Assembly (NCBI GenBank): GCA_030844895.1
Contig: JAUTDX010007102.1
Location: forward strand, 51,001 to 115,000
Reading direction: 5' to 3'
From: Ambrosia x helenae
Lineage: Eukaryota; Streptophyta; Magnoliopsida; Asterales; Asteraceae
Length of the DNA: 64,000 bases
Part shown: in pieces, positions 1-10,009 of the stretch
Position numbering within the stretch: position 1 is the stretch's first letter
How the letters are laid out: each line of letters opens with the position of its first letter
Notes under the pieces: model-generated
What the model saw: the letters and a program-made list of their open reading frames with translations, nothing else
Told to the model about the DNA's origin: nothing
Databases searched by the model: none
Program-made: the position numbers and the translations under genes

Positions 1-330
1 ACATTGAGGGTTTCCAAAGAGAACACGAAGGGTTTGACATTCAATCGAAACGTTATGCTGTGATAACCAATCCATACCAAAAATAACATCAAAATCACTC
101 ATGTGAATAGGATATAAGTCTGCTGCACGGATGAAAGAATCTATTCGAATTGGACAATCTCTATACACATGAGAGATGACAGAAGCATCTCTCAAAGGAG
201 TGGATATGACTAAAGGGCACTCTAAGGTAGTAGGCAAAGACTTCAAATACTTAGCAAATAAAAGCGATACCACAGAATGTGTAGCACCAGTATCAAACAG
301 AGCATACATTTCATGTTCACCAATAAGCAC
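1..330 (-). pseudogene. Ty3/Gypsy pol, protease part (cut by window edge)
   Basis: The minus-strand frame encodes the retroviral-type aspartic protease of a Ty3/Gypsy element. It contains the active-site signature ALFDTGATHS and the downstream conserved block DFDVIFGMDWLSQHN. It is the same sequence as the protease at 56054-56383 in the right copy, with almost no changes. The rest of pol lies left of the window. It belongs to the element whose gag (491-1660) and 5' LTR (1836-4230) follow on the plus-strand map. The protease stretch itself is open here, but the element cannot be autonomous because its gag is interrupted. Confidence 0.85.
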
Positions 331-490
331 ATAACTAGAAACCGTACCTATGGAAGGAAATAAAATTCATACTATGATGAATAGAACAAAATTTGCATCC
401 ATTTAGGAAACGAAATCATATTAAGGTGATAAGAAAAAAAAATATGTACCTGGGGGCATTAGCTGCATCATTAGCTGTAAGTGCAAAGAC

Positions 491-1660
491 TCATCCAGCA
501 GGTTTGGTGTTTTCCCCAGCATTTGCTTTTTGATTAAGCTGAGGACAAGCTTTAATTTGGTGTCCGGCACCTCCACATCTGAAGCAGAGACCTTCAGCTT
601 TGCGACAAAGACCCTTATGTGGCTTCCCACAAGTGGCACAAGGCGGGTCGCGGTTAGGTGGCGGATTCTGTTGATCCTGAGGTTTAGGTGCCTGATTTTG
701 CTGAGAAGGCCTATGATTCTGGTTTCGATTTCCCCCATTTCGCGACTGGTTATTGAAACCTCCATCAGAACGGTGCCTATGGTCTCGAGGTACCAAGGAT
801 CTATCATTTCCAGCATGAGAATAAGAGTGATCCTGATTATTTTCTCTCGGCCGCTTACGGTTATCATCAAATACCTTCTAACGATGCTTCTTATCGTTAT
901 CCAGGTTCTTGACAGCATCAACTATCTCATTAATGTCAGCCAGAGGAAGGTTTAGGATAAACTTCCTATCCCGATCACAAATAGCCCATTTGAAACGATT
1001 GGTTTGTTGCTGTAGTGTCCCTGCAGCTGGGCCTAGGAAACTAACCAAACGACAGAAACGGGTCTTAAACTCCATAATAGGTTCATCATTACTTTGCATA
1101 ATAGAAGAGTACTCCCTCATATATTCATTGCGGTCAGCGTCTGTGAAATATTGCCCATAAAACAATGTCCGAAACTCATCCCAAGGCAGTGTAGCAGCAT
1201 AATTATCTCCTCCTTAGGCATTCTTCAGAATCTTCCACCATCTGTGTGCATTATCCTCCAATTTATAACTAGCAAGCCTAACTTTGAACACATCATCCAC
1301 ACCCAACACCTCAAATAACTTCTCAATCTGAGCAATCGAATTCTCAGCCTCAACCGGAGTAGCGGCAGTACTAAAGGATTTCGGCTTTGGCTTTTGGAAC
1401 CGATCCAGCCAAACATGAATGCCAACAGGAGGGTTAGCATTAGCATCTCCATTGACATTGGCGTTGGTGTTGGCATTAGCGTTGGTGTTGGCGTTAGCGT
1501 TGGCATTAGTATTAGCATTACCATGCTGAAGCTGTTGGATCAAGTTAGGAATCAAGCCTGCAATCGCCGAATTAACAGCGTTAGCAACGAGGGTCTCGAG
1601 GGGAACGTCGCCAGAATTCTCCGCGTCATCACTAGGGTTGTTCCCACGTCTAGGAGCCAT
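491..1660 (-). pseudogene. Ty3/Gypsy (Tekay-like) gag pseudogene, left copy
   Basis: The frame starts at 1660 (MAPRRGNNPSDD). It has an Asn/Ala/Thr-rich low-complexity stretch at about residues 48-75, the conserved gag block with HRWWKILKNA, and near the C-terminus two cysteine clusters including a CCHC zinc knuckle (CFRCGGAGHQIKAC) for RNA binding. It would form the virus-like particle shell of the retrotransposon. It is broken: an in-frame TAA at 1214-1216 is shared with the right copy, so it predates the duplication. A second stop at about 878 is specific to this copy, where the right copy reads Gln. The plus-strand frames through this stretch are shadows. Confidence 0.85.
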
Positions 1661-1818
1661 TCTGAAAGGATGTTATACGTGTGAGTAAAGAAAAGAAAAA
1701 CATTTATATTATGCGAAAGGAAAAAAAATATGGGAAGGAGGAATCCTAACCCAACGTCTACCCATTACCTCACATGATTAATTATTAGGGTTTAAGTTTT
1801 CTACAGGAAAGAGCCTGA

Positions 1819-1831
1819 GGCTCTGATACCA
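1819..1831 (-). other. Primer binding site (tRNA-iMet type)
   Basis: On the minus strand this reads TGGTATCAGAGCC, the standard complement of the 3' end of initiator tRNA-Met used by many plant Ty3 elements to prime reverse transcription. It lies four bases from the end of the LTR, so the LTR starting at 1836 is the 5' LTR of a minus-strand element. Confidence 0.9.
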
Positions 1832-1835
1832 TAAT

Positions 1836-4230
1836 TGTAACACCCCATCCCGGTTTGGGCTGACATGTCACTATTACAGATATCATAAGTTAAACGATAT
1901 TCCATTTAAACAAATAAAGTAAAAATCCCAAGACAACGAAAAAGTATCAATACAAGTCAAGGAATCCTATGTCTTAATTTATTTAAATCTAAAAGTAACG
2001 AAAACCATAAGTCTTAAAAAAAACTTGAACTTCTTATTTCTCTCATCCCTGATATCCCGGATTTCCCTGATTACCTGCCAACCAAAATACACAAACACAA
2101 CAAAGAAAATACGGTTGAGCCAAAGGTTTGCTCAGTAACGGAAAGATCAATAGTACTGGTAAATAGCGAACATAAGGAAAGAAATATGAAAATCTGAATG
2201 AACTCTAATTCGAACTCGAATCCAAAACTGAAACTGAAACAAATACTGAACAAAATCTAGGCACAACCCGATACTTGATCGGACAAAAAACATACTGAAG
2301 CATATGAGAGCACATATACAAATATCAAACCAAAGATCAATAGTACTGGTAAATAGCGAACATTAAGTCACGTGAAACGGATGCACCAACGAGCCTAAAC
2401 AGACTGGTACACAGCTAGCTAGTCCGTGCACTTATGAGACGGTGAGTGTGGCGTGCACCCCTTATTCCATCTCCAGACAAACAAACTCAAACTCAGAGCT
2501 AAGATCGATCTATACGCCTCTAGGGGCCAAGTGTTTTGTAAACACAATCTAGAAACGCCGTGAACTTTTATTACGCACCGTCATGATAAGTTCCATGCCG
2601 TTGACGCCCAAACGACATGCCAGACGCTCGGGTGACAGAGTACAAAACTAAAGCCATGTATAAATTACTGGCAACTGAAAGTCATGCTAATGGGAACATG
2701 CAACAATGATTACAACTTTTAAGGTCTATTGCATGCTACAACAATTTCACAACATTTAAGCGAAACTGAAAAGGACTAAGGGAAAGGACAAAATCAGTAC
2801 CGCAAGGTAGTGGATTTATAAAAAAAAATGAATGAATGAATAAATAAAAGAATATTATGATGTCAAGAGAATAAAATCCGTACCTTAGCTTATACGAAAA
2901 AAAACACAAATATAATGAAGTCCTTAATTACCACCAAAACCTACACATAATAATTATATTCCAAATCAGATTTATTATTGTTAATTTAGACACTTTAGTA
3001 TATTAATATGAAACTTATTTCATATTCTTTTAAGATAATATGTTAAAAAGAACGATTATATATTTGAGAATGGAAATTTACTCACATATCTAATTTATGA
3101 TCAGTTCAATAAACAACATATTTATATACCTACGGTTTGAAATTTGAATCGCTAAAACATTGTGAAAATGAATTACATTAGTTTTGAAATGCGTTTCAAT
3201 TGCTTTCAAGGTAAAACTTCTTTACCCAAGTTAATAGAGATAATATGTTTACAATTAGTTTAGCTTTGAAAAAGAATAGTTAGTAATCATGGGATGATAA
3301 CCTCTCGTGAGATGCTAAAAAAAATGTGTCTTTATATATAATTAACCCAAAAGTATGTAGGTAATCAGTCTAAATACTAAAAGAGAAGTTTAAACAAAGT
3401 CGACGGATACCGATTAGTAGCGAAAACAAGCAGAATTAATAACTAAAACACGAGCAGAGCATCATCCTCATCGTTGTTATTATTGTCAGAGATTATCTCC
3501 GCTCAACTTTACCGGTTTAACATGTGGGGATGCGAAAGAAAACATACAAATCTACATCGTTAAACAATTACCTTAATCGCCGAGTATGATGGATAAGAAA
3601 CCAATGGGTTATGGCTTAACGTCAATAGATTTTAGGCGGATGCGTGATGGGACTGGTTTAACCGGTCAAGGGCTGGTTGGTGAAGATCAGGGACCGGTGG
3701 TCCTCCGACACTACTGCGGTTTCCCTCAATGGTCGATGGCTGCGAAAATTAGTGATGGAGCAGAGTTGATGGCAGTCTTCGAATGGGAGAGGTTGTGAAA
3801 GAAAGCCGAGTGAGGCTTGGCTAGCATTGGGTTTGATTTAAAACATTGCTGGATTCGTAAATATAGAAAGGACCTCAATTGATTCGGTTATTTAATGCGA
3901 AATGGAATGCGTGAGTATGGATCCGAGATTTGGAAACTATTTATGTTGAATTAAGGTGATTACCATCCATATTAAGTCAATTCTTTTTTTTTGTCGGTCA
4001 CTATCACAATAATTAATAACAAAATTTATAATTGCAATTTACCTAGTATTTAGCTCTAAACTTTTATAGACTTTATTACTCTTAGAAAAATAATATTAAG
4101 AATAATAACCTTGTGGTTATGTAATATATTTAAATTTAAATACACATATATGAATAATTATATTTGACGTAAATGTCATAATACTTGTTTTAGTTATATC
4201 AATAGGTTCTTTTTTTTTCCGTATATTACA
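1836..4230 (-). mobile_element. 5' LTR of Tekay-like Ty3 element, left copy
   Basis: The LTR runs from TGTAACACCCC at 1836 to CGTATATTACA at 4230 (2395 bp). Its edges are fixed by comparison with 57805-60195 and 47815-50214. The base after it begins CTAGG, the same target-site sequence that flanks the full element at 47810 and 60196. A 70-codon plus-strand frame at 3586-3798 recurs in all LTR copies but is antisense to the element and is not taken as a gene. One internal segment (2332-2363) is a local copy of 2142-2173 and replaces sequence found in the other two LTRs. Confidence 0.9.
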
Positions 4231-4936
4231 CTAGGTGTGGTATTTCGCCAGTAGCGAATGTATTCAGATGAAGTGAATTTCTCCGGTTCGATTGGCGAAT
4301 GTATCCCGATGTGATGAATTTCGTCAGTAGCCTATTTGAAAGATTCATTGACCGTTCAAAAAATAATAATAATAATAATAATCCACCAATTGCCTAATTT
4401 ATAAGATTTGAGCCCACACTTTAAACAAATGTTGCCACTAAGCAAGAGGCCATCGCCTTTAAAACTCAACGTTTCTAACCACAATCCCCCAAGTCTAACC
4501 TCACTCCGCAACATTTAACCTCATTCCACAGGGATTAACCTCAGCATATTTGTATTAAACCTTTAACCTGACCCGACCCGACCCAATCCGTTACAAGAGA
4601 ACTAGTACGGTTGTCACTTCCTGCATTTTTTTTACCAGTTCTCAACCCCACCCCATCCATAAGGCTAAGTGTTGCGGGCACTAGTGGGTGCCACATCAGA
4701 GGGGCGCGGAGGGTGAACACAGCCAATGGCGGACGTAGCGGAGGGGAGTGGGGTTGCACTTTGCCTAGCTATGTATAAAACAACCATAACACAACATAGT
4801 ATAAAAAAACACCACCATAATAAGTTCAGAAAATAACAATTTCCTCAAACAAACTAAAACAATTAAACCTACTTCTTTAATCTAAAAAACTCTTAATGAA
4901 ATAATAAAAAAAAAAGTGATTCACATCTTCACTTAT
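4231..4936. other. Intergenic DNA between LTR and OST3/6 gene
   Basis: This stretch starts with the target-site sequence CTAGG. It has two imperfect copies of a unit containing GCGAATGTAT and GTGAATTTC (about 4243-4325) and an (AAT)n run at about 4363-4381. The part nearest the gene (4800-4936) is AT-rich and probably carries the 3' untranslated region of the minus-strand OST gene. I recognise no gene in it. Confidence 0.6.
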
Positions 4937-5968
4937 TTAATTATACCAACTAGAAGGCAAATAAGCATGAACAGCATACCCAGTCTTCCAATGGTTCAAC
5001 CTCACAACCTCTTTCACCGCCCAAAACATAACAATCATCACAATAACCATCGTCAATCTCTGCATCATCATATCCTTCATCCGAACCACGATTCGAGTCA
5101 CCAAAGACAACAACAAACCAACAACAGTAAACAAAAATCCAACACACAAACCCTCACCTCCAAACTGCATCCCATGACCCTTAAAAAAGAAAACCACATT
5201 ATTATTCAGATCATTTCTATCCATCACAAACAACGGTATTCGTCGAATAAGTATAAACATTGATCCAGATACACTAAAGAAATACACAAACATTGTTGCA
5301 CACATCCAAAACCTCTTATTGTGAAACACAGTATTGCATGCAATTATTCTTTTGGTCATGAATGGAAGCCATATTAATAATCCCCCAATTACGAATGCTA
5401 ATTGCGTTTTCGAAAAAATTGGGGGACGGCGGATTGGTCCTATGGAAATGCCAGTTTTTGTATCAATAATATCCGCAATAGACTCAGCCAAACCGGAGAA
5501 TTCTTTAATTTTGATGGGGATATAGTGGAATTTCAAGTCAGTGGCGTTAGGTGGAACAATGCGGATGTCTGGTAACGAATGGACACCGAACCGAAGGTTA
5601 TTGCAGTTGGATTCATTGAGTTCGATGTTGCAAAAGATGAGTTTGTGGAGAAATGAGGTGTTTTGGTTGTTGAGGATGAAGGAATTTGAAACTAGGGTGA
5701 ATTCGGATTTGATTGATTTGAGATTTGGTTCGGGTTGGTTGTGGAGTTTGGGCGCGTCGAAAAAGATGATTAGGTAGAAGGATTTCGGTGTGGAATTGAT
5801 GATGAGGTTGATTAGGGTTTCGTTGAGGTGGATGAGGCCGGAAGGGGACTGTGATCGGAGCGAGCGGAGGTCGGAGGCGATACCGATGGAATCGGCAGTG
5901 GAGAGATGTGTGATGATGATGATGAGGATGAGTAGGGGGATGAGTGATGGTTTTGGAGGAATAGCCAT
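4937..5968 (-). CDS. OST3/OST6-like: Oligosaccharyltransferase subunit, OST3/OST6 family (left copy)
   Basis: An intact, intronless 343-residue protein of the OST3/OST6 (N33/TUSC3/MagT1) family, a subunit of the ER oligosaccharyltransferase that attaches N-glycans to nascent proteins. A signal peptide covers residues 1 to about 25. A thioredoxin-like luminal domain follows (about 35-180; YLIIFFDAPKLHN marks the position where yeast and animal members carry a CxxC redox pair, which is absent here). Four membrane spans lie at about 184-202, 215-237, 268-295 and 303-322. The C-terminus is YAVHAYLPSSWYN, typical of the family. Length and layout match plant OST3 proteins. It differs from the right copy by four residues. 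An ER-stress element lies about 100 bp upstream of the start codon. Confidence 0.92.
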   Translation of the reverse strand: MAIPPKPSLIPLLILIIIITHLSTADSIGIASDLRSLRSQSPSGLIHLNETLINLIINSTPKSFYLIIFFDAPKLHNQPEPNLKSIKSEFTLVSNSFILNNQNTSFLHKLIFCNIELNESNCNNLRFGVHSLPDIRIVPPNATDLKFHYIPIKIKEFSGLAESIADIIDTKTGISIGPIRRPPIFSKTQLAFVIGGLLIWLPFMTKRIIACNTVFHNKRFWMCATMFVYFFSVSGSMFILIRRIPLFVMDRNDLNNNVVFFFKGHGMQFGGEGLCVGFLFTVVGLLLSLVTRIVVRMKDMMMQRLTMVIVMIVMFWAVKEVVRLNHWKTGYAVHAYLPSSWYN

Positions 5969-6068
5969 AGATGGATCTGGTGATGGTTTGGTGTTTTTGT
6001 TGTGGTAATGGAAGGATATGATGGTAGTATAGATGAGTTTGCATGGTTATGGGGTGGTCACTTGTTGG

Positions 6069-6087
6069 CCAATCAAGTGTTGCCACG
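6069..6087. promoter_or_regulatory. ER-stress response element (ERSE-I) of the OST gene
   Basis: The plus strand reads CCAAT, nine bases, then CCACG, an exact ERSE-I. The CCACG half overlaps a CACGTG G-box at 6084-6089. It lies 101 bp upstream of the OST start codon at 5968 on the opposite strand. In plants such sites are bound by NF-Y together with membrane-released bZIP factors of the bZIP28 type. The match is seen directly; inducibility is inferred. The same element is at 62035-62053. Confidence 0.75.
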
Positions 6088-7494
6088 TGTAAGAATTTAT
6101 TAATGTTTGACAAAAGGACCCTCGCTAGGAATCACATGAATGGTCTTGTTTTCACACAAATAGTAATTTGATGTAGTTTTGAAGACGTATTCATATATTT
6201 ATAGGTGATTACTTTGATTCCTCAAGAATACATATCAAAGTTTAATAAAGAAATGCACTTTGTTATTTGGTAAAAGAAAACAATAAATAATGTTTCTTTT
6301 AAATAGTACATGTTTTTAATATACATTCGTAATAAAACTAATACAATTTCTTTTAAATAGCTTTTTGTAACAGCAAATTAATACTATCCTACCAATTATT
6401 TTAAATGATCTCTCTTTCTCCTCTTTCTCAGGTTTTCTTCCCTCGATCTATGGATCATGTGCTTTTACCAAATGAACTAGTCCACCATTGGAAAAAAAAA
6501 AAATTAGGAGCACTATAAAAAAATTGGGTCAAATGGTTGTGGAGCAAAAAAGAAAAGCACAATCATTCTCTCTTGGGTTTACTTTGTAGATCACCGTTTC
6601 TTTTGATGTCTTTAATTTGGAATCCAATATTTGGTGACCTTTATTGTTTGGGTATGCTCTTAGCTGCTCTCACAAGATTCATTTATAAAATTCGGCCGGC
6701 TCAAGATGATGGAAGAATAAGTTAGGGATTTGAACTCCATTTTCTTGGGCCCTCACAAATTCTAAAACCGTAACTATATAAAGGTAATTTTGGGCTTTTG
6801 GATTTGGTATTGCAGTTTATGATATAGAAATATGTATACACACAAATATCGTATAGAAATCATGGTACTAAAAGCAATCTGAGCCCCCAAGAAATTTAAG
6901 ACGACCTTGATAAAATCTTCATCAATCTTTTATCTTGTTACTTAGATTTTTACGAAATGATTTTCTTGTCTCTTTTATGAAGAGAATCAACCAATAAACC
7001 AAATTTCACACTTTAGGTTATACAACTATAAACGGAACAAGGATGAAAATCGAACTTCAAATTCCGTTTTGTTTTACAATTTGTTAATTGCACTAGTTAC
7101 GAGTTGTGACCTATTTTTTTTTTTTTTTATCATATGTAATATATTAATTCACACTGCATTTTTTATTTTCCTAGAATTGTTTTAACATCGGAATTTAGAT
7201 AATAAATGTGTGTTTGCAAGACAAGAGAAATGATGTATGCTACCGTTATTATTTTTTCGGTATTGTTGCATTTTCTGGAAGATTAAACTTTTTCGGTGTG
7301 TCTAAACCCATGGGCCAATGTAGGTGCCAAAGCCCATGCTCATGGGTCATGGCCCATTATATGACGTCTAATTGTCTAAGTCTAAAGGCTAACACAAAAT
7401 ATAGAATGTTTTTGTATAAATAGGTTATTAGGTTGGTGTAAGAGTGTTTTTAGGTAGGGTGTGGGATAAAAAGCAAAAATAGGTAAGTCACCAA
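6088..7494. other. Upstream intergenic DNA of the OST gene
   Basis: AT-rich DNA with no convincing coding frame. Short frames at 6537-6725 and 7208-7423 recur in the right copy only because the whole segment is duplicated, and they show no recognisable domain. Poly-A and poly-T runs at about 6490 and 7110 differ in length between the two copies, as expected of slippage. Confidence 0.6.
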
Positions 7495-7640
7495 TTCAAT
7501 TGGCGACATTGATTCAAGATTTTGAATGTTGCCAACCTAGTTGGCGACATTGATTCAATAATTTGGATGTTGCCAAACTAACTAGCGACATTGATTCAAG
7601 ATTTTGGATGTTGCCAACCTAGTTGCGACATTGATTGAAT
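7495..7640. repeat. Minisatellite, about 47-bp unit
   Basis: About three and a half copies of a unit built from GGCGACATTGATTCAA, a short AT-rich spacer and GATGTTGCCAACCTAGTT. The ends of adjacent units are partly complementary (TTGGCGAC and GTTGCCAA), so each could fold into a hairpin. It adjoins the 3' end of the LINE remnant. The copy at 63467-63605 is nearly identical. Confidence 0.8.
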
Positions 7641-9210
7641 TTTTATTGTAATTTTGAACATTGCTTTTGCTTGAAAACCACCTCGTTTCTTGCGTTCTAG
7701 ATACACCAAACAGTTGTGAGACAAACTACTTGAAACGCTTTCTTGGTCCCTTTTGTTCCATCCATGTAACAATGAAGGTTCAAAATATCCCGGAACTCAA
7801 ACGCGAATATGTTACCGACTTTGCACCATTGCGAAACTAAACCACAAGATATAAATAAGTGTTCCACAGTTTCCACATGTTCGCCACACAAAGGACAAAG
7901 ATTTGACCCGATGTTTATATTTCTCCTCCCGAGCACCGCTTTCGTAGGAAGTCGGCCCAACCCTCCAAGCAAGAATCCCAACTTTCTTTGGTACCCATGA
8001 GTTCCAATCCATAATCCATGAAGCCAATGAATGTCTACTATCTTGCAGAGCCGATTTTGCACCCTTTACTGTAAATGCAGCCCCCCCCGCGTCCCACACC
8101 CATCCATCCATTCCTGAAGACAGGATCAGACAGACAAAGGTGGACAGTAGTTCGGCAAGTTCTGCAGCCACTGTAGGCCCCAAAACAGCCGAACGCCAAT
8201 CCCAAACCCAACGTAACCCGGCCCACTTCCCGGTAACCTGTCAAAAACTGCAGCATATTTGTGCCTCTCCTCATCAAACAAAAATGGGAACTTGTTCGCC
8301 AGCGGCTCATCGACCAACCAGTTATCCAACCAAAACATGATCTACGACCCGTTCCCCAACACCCCTTTAATCGACTTACCAACATCCAGACCTAAATTCT
8401 TCAGTTACCCCATGGAAGTCGCAAAATTTTTTCAAGGACCGGACGCGGAAATCCTGGCCGGAATGGGATTCCAATCCCTTGAAGAGTGGTGTACAGCCCA
8501 TATAACCCATCTAGACAGCCCATTTGCATCCACCTTAAACCACCACCACCACTTCGCCAACATCAACAAGTTTGCATCTTTTAAGGAACAAAACCCCAAA
8601 ACACCCCACTAACCTGAGCAATAACACTATCCCAAGTGACCCAATTCATTTTGGCTTTTTCATCCGAACCGCCCCAAAAAAAAGACCATCCTCAAACAGT
8701 CTAAATGCTATAAAACTATAACTGGTGCCTTTAATAGTGAGAAGTAATATGTTGGTAGGGAGTTTAACACCGATTTAAGCAACACACCCTAGCCCCCAAA
8801 CGGAAGCATCCTAGCTTTCCTTGCCACTAGCACATTTGAAATAACCTTGTTAATGCACCCCAGAAGACTAATCAATCTATAATCCTTAAAATCCATCGGT
8901 TCATCAATTTTTGGAATTAAAGCAATAAATGAAGAAGCGCACCCAGCCCCCAACTTTGGATGTTGGTCAAATTCTTCAAACAGTCTCACAAAATCATCCT
9001 AAAAAAAACCCCCAACACCTCTTCAAAAACTTGAAATTAAATCCGTCTGGGCCCGGGGCTTTCTCGCTATCACAATCCCAAACCGCGTCTTTTATTTCGG
9101 CCACCGAAAACGGCTGCACATTCTATTAGCTTCCTCATCCGTTAATCTACTTACATGAGAACAATTGATAGTTGGCCTACAGCCCATTGATGTGTTTCAA
9201 AATTGTTTCC
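7640..9210 (-). pseudogene. LINE (non-LTR retrotransposon) ORF2 remnant
   Basis: Minus-strand fragments follow the order of a plant L1-type ORF2. The early reverse transcriptase block APGPDGFNF lies near 9050, then SSFIALIPKIDEPMDFKDYR (about 8850-8960), then a jump at about 8815-8830 straight to the post-catalytic block (RMLPFGG and LPTYYFSL). The C-terminal region MFWLDNWLVDEPLANKFPF (8126-8338) follows, then the zinc-binding zf-RVT domain with CPLCGEHVETVEHLFISC (7697-8000). The polymerase core with its catalytic aspartates is deleted, and frames shift several times. It is a dead element that lost the middle of its gene. The left segmental copy lacks about 20 bp near 7833 that are present at 63805-63826. 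Confidence 0.8.
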
Positions 9211-9244
<34 letters not shown>

Positions 9245-9525
9245 CTTTCTCTCTCTCGCTCTCTATCTTTCTCTCTGTCTCGCTCTCTCTCTCTGTCTCG
9301 CTCTCTCTCTCTCTCTTGCTCTCTCTCTCTCTCTCTCGCTCTCGCTCTCTCTCTCCCTCTATCTCTCCATCTCTCTCTCCGTCTCTCTCTCCCCTCTCTC
9401 TCTCCCCCTCTCTCTCTCCCTCTCCCTCTCTCTCCCTCCCTCTCTCTTTAGCTCCCTCCCTCCCCCTCTCTCTCCCTCCCTCTCTCTCTCTCTCCTCCCT
9501 CCCTCTCTCTCTCCCTCCCTCTCCC

Positions 9526-9556
<31 letters not shown>

Positions 9557-9671
9557 CGCTCTCCCTCCCCCTCTCTCTCTCCCTCTCCCTCTCCATCTCT
9601 CTCTCCCTCTCCCTCTCCCTCTCCCTCTCTCTCCTCTCCCTCCCTCTATCTCTCTCTCCCTCTCTCTCTCT
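9211..9671. repeat. Long polypyrimidine (CT)n/(CCCT)n tract
   Basis: About 460 bp of nearly pure C and T on the plus strand, with isolated G or A interruptions. It mixes CT dinucleotide runs with CCCT and CCCTCCCT blocks. The Ser/Leu-rich and Arg/Glu-rich open frames across it are artefacts of the repeat. A shorter tract of the same kind (25564-25637) lies on the far side of the nested insertions. Confidence 0.95.
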
Positions 9672-10009
9672 GTATCTGATCGAATCTGTCAAAAACAAAG
9701 ACGTATGATGATCGAATTGTCAAAAACAAAGACGTTGATCAAACAAGTATATCAATTCAGGTGCGGAATCCCTGACTCAATTACGAAATGATAATAAGAT
9801 CAGCAAAACACACAAATCACTTTCAAACTTTCCATTTCATTATAAACAAGCTTTATTAATCTTACAAAACAGTGTTTACAATGATATAATCTAATTTCAG
9901 ACTCAACAAAACTCTAGGGAGAAAACACACTCGAAGGAGGGAAACAAAATGAAAACAACTTAACTTTAAAAATCAATTCAGCCCTTATATAGATCTGCAC
10001 ATTCGACCT
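9672..10009 (-). mobile_element. Copia-like LTR, left part (split by Ty3 array)
   Basis: The fragment resumes at 25354 after the nested Ty3 array, sharing GACCT at the split. On the minus strand it has a TATA box (CTATATAAGGGC, about 9983-9994) followed by a transcribed-looking region, and it ends near TGTATCTGATC at 9672. Assignment to Copia rests on the TGTTGATGCA start at its other end (25563) and on its length of about 540 bp. The left edge is approximate because it abuts the CT tract. Confidence 0.5.

Larger units (their letters stand above)
1..8034. repeat. Segmental duplication, left copy
   Basis: Position 1 matches 56054 and the match runs collinearly to about 8034, which pairs with the right edge of the window. 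The unit holds a Ty3 gag fragment, its 5' LTR, the OST3/6 gene, a minisatellite and a LINE remnant. Copies differ by scattered single bases, an 82-bp gap in gag (present left, absent right), a 20-bp gap in the LINE (absent left, present right) and a 32-nt replacement in the LTR (left only). Both lie in the same orientation about 56 kb apart. The outer limits are outside the window. A tandem duplication or an uncollapsed haplotype in the assembly would both give this picture. Confidence 0.95.

Noticed and set aside
3586..3798. 70-codon plus-strand frame conserved three times (also 49566 and 59550)
   Set aside because: It lies in the LTR, antisense to the element, and is conserved only because the LTR is repeated. 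No recognisable domain.
4916..5263. 115-codon plus-strand frame opposite the OST C-terminus
   Set aside because: An antisense shadow rich in His and Asn with no family resemblance.
5613..6113. 166-codon minus-strand frame overlapping the OST gene start
   Set aside because: A His/Pro/Thr-rich shadow of the OST coding sequence in another frame. It recurs only with the duplication.
7208..7423. Small gene upstream of OST (also 63174-63389)
   Set aside because: No domain, no conserved start context, and present twice only through the segmental duplication.
9165..9791. Long Ser/Leu-rich and Arg/Glu-rich open frames
   Set aside because: They are products of a CT dinucleotide tract, which lacks stop codons in several frames. 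No domain and no start context.
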